Below, one piece after another: positions 14,487 to 17,038 of a DNA stretch of 17,038 bases; the first letter of the stretch is position 1; each line of letters begins with the position of its first letter. Under the pieces are notes generated by a model that had not been told where the DNA came from, did not search any database, and worked only from the letters and a program-made list of their open reading frames with translations. A program made the translations under genes and the position numbers. The stretch lies in the NCBI GenBank assembly GCA_020722305.1, contig DYLB01000027.1, positions 1 to 17,038 of the forward strand. Direction: 5' to 3'. The stretch comes from Anaerolinea thermophila (GTDB taxonomy: Bacteria; Chloroflexota; Anaerolineae; Anaerolineales; Villigracilaceae).

Positions 14487-14969
14487 ATGCAGCAATACCT
14501 CAACACCCATTCGCTCGTCCTTATTGCCCTGGCGCTGGTCGCAGTGGCAGCTTTTTTCCTCCTGCGCGACAAGCCCAAATGGAGTGACCTGCTCGCCTTC
14601 GGCGTGATCGCCGCCGGTCTAGTGGCGGCCTGGTTCGCCCTCCGGCCCACCCAGACCCCGCTCATGGAGAGCTCGGCCAAAGTCCAGGCCATGATCGGGG
14701 CGGGCAAACCCGTCCTGCTCGAATTCCAATCCCCCTACTGAATTGCCTGCACGATGATAAAACCCGTCGTGGACGGGCTGGAGCAGGAACTCGGCGGACA
14801 GGTGGAATTCATCCGCCTGAACATCCAGGATGAGGTGGGCCAGGAACTCGCCCCGCTGTACGGCTTCGAATACACGCCAACCTTCATCTTCTTCGACGCC
14901 CAGGGCAACGAGGTCTGGCGCGAGGTCGGGCGGCTCGACCCGCAGCGGGTGCGCGACGCCCTGGAATAG
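14487..14969 (+). CDS. Membrane-anchored thioredoxin-like selenoprotein (in-frame UGA at residue 85)
   Basis: Read through the TGA at 14739-14741, one frame runs from ATG 14487 to TAG 14967 (160 residues). Two TM helices (about 9-26 and 34-51) precede a thioredoxin domain. KPVLLEFQSPY leads into position 85 (TGA), then Ile-Ala-Cys88, the alpha-1 helix with MIKPVVDGLE, a beta strand VEFIRLN and the cis-Pro131 motif YTPTFIFF. The TGA falls exactly on the first active-site Cys of CxxC, giving UxxC. A hairpin fitting bacterial SECIS rules follows. The Met at 14754 is within the domain and has no ribosome-binding site, so it is not a separate start. The lysine/arginine-rich loop between the helices suggests that the thioredoxin domain faces outward. 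Alternatives are a nonsense mutation or a base-call error (TGC or TGT to TGA). Confidence 0.72.
14739..14777 (+). promoter_or_regulatory. Candidate bacterial SECIS element after the in-frame UGA
   Basis: Positions 14763-14768 (CCCGTC) pair perfectly with 14772-14777 (GACGGG) around a 3-nt loop, GUG. The loop begins 27 nt after the TGA, its first base is G, and the stem is 6 bp. These agree with the known bSECIS pattern (loop with an early G, 16-37 nt from UGA). The hairpin lies inside the coding sequence, as bacterial SECIS elements do. Confidence 0.6.
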
Positions 14970-14970
14970 C

Positions 14971-15600
14971 ATGTTCCGCCGCCTGGTCTTCAACCTGTGG
15001 TACCTGCGCCGCCCACCCTGGGACAGCGGCATCTCCCCTCCCGAACTCAAAGAATTCATTGCCACGCACCCTTCAACCGGCCCAGGGCAGGCTCCCCGGC
15101 GCGCCCTCGACATCGGCTGCGGCACGGGGACGAACGTGGTCACCCTGGCCCAGGCCGGCTGGCAGGTCACAGGCATAGACTTTGCCCCGCAGGCCGTCAA
15201 AAAAGCCCGCGCCAAAGTCCGCCGGGCGGGGCTGAGTGCCGACTTGCGGGTCGGCGACGCCACGCAACTCAAGGGGATCAGCGGCCCGTTCGACCTGGCG
15301 CTTGACATCGGCTGTTTTCACGGGCTGGGGCCGGGGAAGGCGGACTACTTCGCCGCCCTGGACCGGGTCCTGGCCCCGGGCGGATTCTGGCTGATGTACG
15401 GATTCTTCACCCCTTCGACAAGCTCAGGGCAGCGCCCGGAGCGGACGGGACCCTTCGACGGCGCTCAGGGCAGGCCGGGGCTTGTTCCCGCTGGCCTGGC
15501 GTTACTCCCCCCGAACTTCGCTCTCCTCTCCCGGCAAGACGGCTTCGACAAGCACGAACGTCCCTCGGCCTGGTTTTTGTACCAAAAAATCCGCGCTTGA
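14971..15600 (+). CDS. Class I SAM-dependent methyltransferase
   Basis: The 209-residue protein starts 1 nt after the thioredoxin stop, so it is probably co-transcribed and translationally coupled. Motif I is LDIGCGTGTN (46-55), the acidic end of beta-2 is Asp70 in GIDFAP, and an acidic DAT at 96-98 probably contacts the adenine. LDIGCFHGL (111-119) follows. The N-terminal PPWDSGISPPEL recalls the Trp-Asp-x-Gly...Pro-Glu entry motif of thiopurine/tellurite-type (TPMT/TehB-like) methyltransferases, but the substrate cannot be told. Residues about 149-170 derive from two CTTCGAC...CTCAGGG repeats inserted in frame, an unusual, probably surface-exposed loop. The longer open frame starting upstream overlaps the thioredoxin gene and is rejected. 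Confidence 0.82.
   Translation: MFRRLVFNLWYLRRPPWDSGISPPELKEFIATHPSTGPGQAPRRALDIGCGTGTNVVTLAQAGWQVTGIDFAPQAVKKARAKVRRAGLSADLRVGDATQLKGISGPFDLALDIGCFHGLGPGKADYFAALDRVLAPGGFWLMYGFFTPSTSSGQRPERTGPFDGAQGRPGLVPAGLALLPPNFALLSRQDGFDKHERPSAWFLYQKIRA
15411..15473 (+). repeat. Two CCCTTCGAC-n-GCTCAGGGCAG dyad repeats inside the methyltransferase gene
   Basis: Copy one is at 15411-15432 (CCCTTCGAC, AA, GCTCAGGGCAG) and copy two at 15451-15473 (CCCTTCGAC, GGC, GCTCAGGGCAGG). Each is an imperfect palindrome. They are 40 bp apart in direct orientation and encode the STSSGQ and FDGAQGR stretches of the protein. A partial third match (CTTCGACAAGC) lies at 15543-15553. Confidence 0.7.
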
Positions 15601-15616
15601 GGGTGCGTCGCACTTG

Positions 15617-15672
15617 CTGAACACTGAACACTGAACACTGAACACTGAATACCGAATACTGAACACTGATTA
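15617..15672 (+). repeat. Eight tandem 7-bp repeats (CTGAACA type)
   Basis: Four exact CTGAACA units (15617-15644) are followed by CTGAATA, CCGAATA, CTGAACA and CTGATTA. The tract fills most of the 84-nt spacer between the methyltransferase stop and the next ATG and leaves no recognisable ribosome-binding site there. The same heptamer family occurs at 17003-17038. Confidence 0.9.
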
Positions 15673-15684
15673 CCGGTACCTGAC

Positions 15685-16647
15685 ATGCACATCCTCTTCC
15701 TCTTCCTCGACGGCATCGGCCTCGGCCCCGACGACCCCCAAACCAATCCCCTCGCCCGCGCCCACATGCCCACCCTCCAGACCCTGCTCGGCGGACAGCG
15801 CCTGCTGGCCTCGTCCGCGCCGTATCACGGCGAACGGGCCACGCTCCTGGCCCTGGACGCCTCCCTGGGCGTGGACGGGCTGCCCCAGTCCGCCACGGGG
15901 CAGGCGGTGCTGGTGACCGGGGTCAACGTCCCGGCGGAGATCGGCTACCATTACGGCCCCAAGCCCAACCCTGAAGTGGCGGCCTATCTCAATAACGGCA
16001 ACACGCTCTTTTCCTGGCTGCGCGCCGAGGGGAAATCCGCTGCGCTGCTCAACGCCTACCCGCCGCGCTACTTCGCCGGGATCGAGAGCGGCAAGCGGCT
16101 CTACTCATCCATCCCGCTGGCCGTTACCAGCGCGGGATTGCCGCTCTTCACCCATACCGATTTATTCGCCGGGGAGGCCCTCTCCGCGGATTTCACCGGC
16201 CAGGGCTGGCGCGAGATGCTCGGCTTCCCAGAGACGCCGCGGCTCAGTCCGCAGGAAGCGGGGGCGAGGCTGGTCGAACTGGCGCTGCGCTACGACTTCT
16301 CCCTGTTCGAGTATTGGGCCAGCGACTACGCCGGTCACAAGCAAAACATGGATTGGGCGGTGCGGCAGATGGAGGTGTTCGATGGGGTTTTAGATGGGGT
16401 AATTGGTAATTGGGGATTGGTCAGTGAGGAATTGCTGGTTTTGGTGACATCCGACCACGGGAACATGGAGGACCTGTCCACCCGGCGGCATACGGGAGCC
16501 AAGGTGCCGGGGCTATTGATTGGGTCGAGGGAGGCGAGAGAGCAGTTCATGCGCAAACAGACCTCCGAAGTTTCTGGAACTTCGGAAGTCTTGGCAAGTT
16601 TGGCAGATGTAACTCCGGCGATACGGAGAATCTTGCAAAAATTGTAG
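15685..16647 (+). CDS. Alkaline-phosphatase-superfamily metalloenzyme (phosphoglycerate-mutase-like)
   Basis: The 320-residue protein shows the two-metal core of the iPGM/phosphopentomutase/alkaline phosphatase superfamily. Metal ligands are Asp9 (FLDGIG), Asp214 and His218 (DYAGHKQN), Asp257 and His258 (TSDHGNME) and His269 (RHTGAKVP). The likely nucleophile is Ser69 in GLPQSATGQ. It is much shorter than full iPGM (about 500 residues) because the large phosphotransferase insertion is missing, so I call it a metalloenzyme-domain phosphatase or mutase of unknown substrate. Word-repeat sequence is found in frame at about 16395-16431 (ATTGGTAATTGG words) and near the 3' end. There is no clear ribosome-binding site, because repeats fill the upstream spacer. 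Confidence 0.8.
   Translation: MHILFLFLDGIGLGPDDPQTNPLARAHMPTLQTLLGGQRLLASSAPYHGERATLLALDASLGVDGLPQSATGQAVLVTGVNVPAEIGYHYGPKPNPEVAAYLNNGNTLFSWLRAEGKSAALLNAYPPRYFAGIESGKRLYSSIPLAVTSAGLPLFTHTDLFAGEALSADFTGQGWREMLGFPETPRLSPQEAGARLVELALRYDFSLFEYWASDYAGHKQNMDWAVRQMEVFDGVLDGVIGNWGLVSEELLVLVTSDHGNMEDLSTRRHTGAKVPGLLIGSREAREQFMRKQTSEVSGTSEVLASLADVTPAIRRILQKL
16395..16431 (+). repeat. ATTGGTAATTGG word tract inside the phosphomutase-like gene
   Basis: Words GTAATTGGTAATTGG and GGATTGGTCAGTGAG interrupt the high-GC coding sequence around residues 238-248, just before the TSDHGN metal motif. They are the reverse-complement type of the CAATTACC words in cydDC at 4798-4822. The frame is kept. Confidence 0.45.
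16561..16589 (+). repeat. Imperfect 12-bp dyad near the 3' end of the phosphomutase-like gene
   Basis: Positions 16561-16572 and 16578-16589 are reverse complements with one mismatch (core CCGAAGTT / AACTTCGG) around TCTGG. The dyad is within the last 90 nt of the CDS and encodes polar residues (TSEVSGTSEV). It is too early and lacks a T run, so it is not a terminator. Confidence 0.45.
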
Positions 16648-16708
16648 ACATTGGCTGGAGGGTAGCAAACAAAAATGAAAAGAGAACACTGACGTAACCA
16701 GTGGATAG

Positions 16709-16735
16709 GTAGGTCACCTTTGAAACGTGACCTAC
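16709..16735. terminator. Hairpin between convergent genes
   Basis: GTAGGTCAC (16709-16717) and GTGACCTAC (16727-16735) form a perfect 9-bp stem with a 9-nt loop. It lies in the spacer after the rightward gene ending at 16647 and overlaps the hemW stop codon (16732-16734). No T run follows on either strand, so an intrinsic terminator role is only moderately supported. Confidence 0.4.
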
Positions 16736-17038
16736 ACAAATCGCATAAACACCTGGTTGGCGATCAGGCGGGCGCGGGGGGTGAGGCGCAGACGGCGGTC
16801 GTCCGCCCACTCGACCAGCCCCAACCGGAGCAACTCGTCCACTTCTTGCGGGAAGGCTTCGGGGATGGACAGGCCGTAGCGGGCTCGGAAATCGCTATCC
16901 GATACGCCTTCGCGGGTCAGGCGCAGGCCGGTCAGCATCGTCTCCTGCATGTCTTCGCGAGGGGTGTTGCGGTGGGAGTTGACGGCGGCGGGGGTCAGGG
17001 GGAATTCAGTATTCAGTGACCAGTGTTCAGTATTCAGT
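16732..17038 (-). CDS. hemW: HemW-like radical SAM heme chaperone, C-terminal part (partial)
   Basis: A leftward frame is open from the right edge to TAG at 16734-16732. It encodes the HemW C-terminal domain: REDMQETMLTGLRLTREGVS, then a winged-helix-like segment, DEL-LRLGLVEW, DRRLRLTPRARLIANQVF. HemW (formerly mistaken for oxygen-independent coproporphyrinogen oxidase) binds heme and delivers it to respiratory proteins. The radical SAM CxxxCxxC part lies outside the window. The 5' end of the visible part is made of heptamer repeats (17003-17038) that stay open in this frame, in the loop before the C-terminal domain. The ATG at 16950 is internal to the domain and not a start. Confidence 0.8.
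   Translation of the reverse strand, partial: LNTEHWSLNTEFPLTPAAVNSHRNTPREDMQETMLTGLRLTREGVSDSDFRARYGLSIPEAFPQEVDELLRLGLVEWADDRRLRLTPRARLIANQVFMRFV
17003..17038. repeat. Heptamer repeats inside hemW at the window edge
   Basis: On the plus strand the units are AATTCAG, TATTCAG, TGACCAG, TGTTCAG and TATTCAG (17003-17037). On the minus strand they are the same CTGAATA/CTGAACA family as at 15617-15672. They fall inside the hemW reading frame, and the tract continues past the window end. Confidence 0.75.

Noticed and set aside
12376..14607. Very long open frame (743 codons) opposite the EF-G2-like gene
   Set aside because: It runs across the fusA2 promoter and into the thioredoxin gene, has no ribosome-binding site, and encodes His/Arg/Asp-rich sequence typical of antisense frames in high-GC genes.
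14754..14969. Separate short gene starting at the ATG at 14754
   Set aside because: This Met is inside the first helix of the thioredoxin fold, just after the Cys of UxxC. There is no ribosome-binding site, and the frame joins the upstream ORF through one TGA.
15617..15672. CRISPR array
   Set aside because: The repeats are 7 bp and directly tandem with no spacers, so they are a microsatellite-like tract.

Overview
The window is GC-rich bacterial DNA with closely packed genes. It most likely comes from the Chloroflexota, probably an Anaerolineae-like lineage. That placement is an inference from three things: the gene set (a fused CydDC, an EF-G2-type GTPase, a membrane-anchored thioredoxin next to a small methyltransferase), the codon bias, and families of short word-like repeats scattered through spacers and even inside genes. 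I could not test it by database search.

Layout. Positions 1-1870 hold the 3' end of an unidentified gene, a hairpin terminator, a sulfide:quinone-oxidoreductase-like flavoprotein, a 38-residue small ORF, and a decayed copy of the end of the first gene. Positions 1941-5555 encode a fused CydD-CydC ABC exporter, the type needed for cytochrome bd assembly. Positions 5574-9241 run rightward: a strong promoter and long leader, rho, a LysM/M23 cell-wall peptidase overlapping rho by 4 nt, a biotin-protein ligase without a DNA-binding domain, and a small single-pass membrane protein. A strong hairpin at 9265-9297 separates these from three leftward transcription units: gyrA, tRNA-Leu(CAG) and an EF-G2-like GTPase. 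A roughly 156-bp MITE-like element lies in the gyrA leader. From 14487 rightward come a two-TM thioredoxin-like gene, a class I methyltransferase starting 1 nt after it, and an alkaline-phosphatase-superfamily phosphomutase-like gene. The last of these converges on the 3' end of hemW.

Main discovery. The thioredoxin-like gene is interrupted by a single in-frame TGA (14739-14741), exactly where the first cysteine of the CxxC active site should be; the sequence reads Tyr-(TGA)-Ile-Ala-Cys. The thioredoxin fold continues in frame to a normal stop at 14967. A perfect 6-bp hairpin with a GUG loop begins 21 nt after the TGA, which places the loop within the usual distance for a bacterial SECIS element. 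I therefore read 14487-14969 as one selenoprotein of 160 residues with a UxxC active site, not as two hypothetical ORFs. A nonsense mutation or sequencing error is the main alternative.

Second theme. AT-rich word repeats (heptamers of the CTGAACA/CTGAATA type, CAATTACC-type words, AGAGAGC words) and CTTCGAC...CTCAGGG dyads occur in spacers and also in frame within cydDC, the methyltransferase, the phosphomutase-like gene and hemW. They seem to insert into tolerant surface loops.
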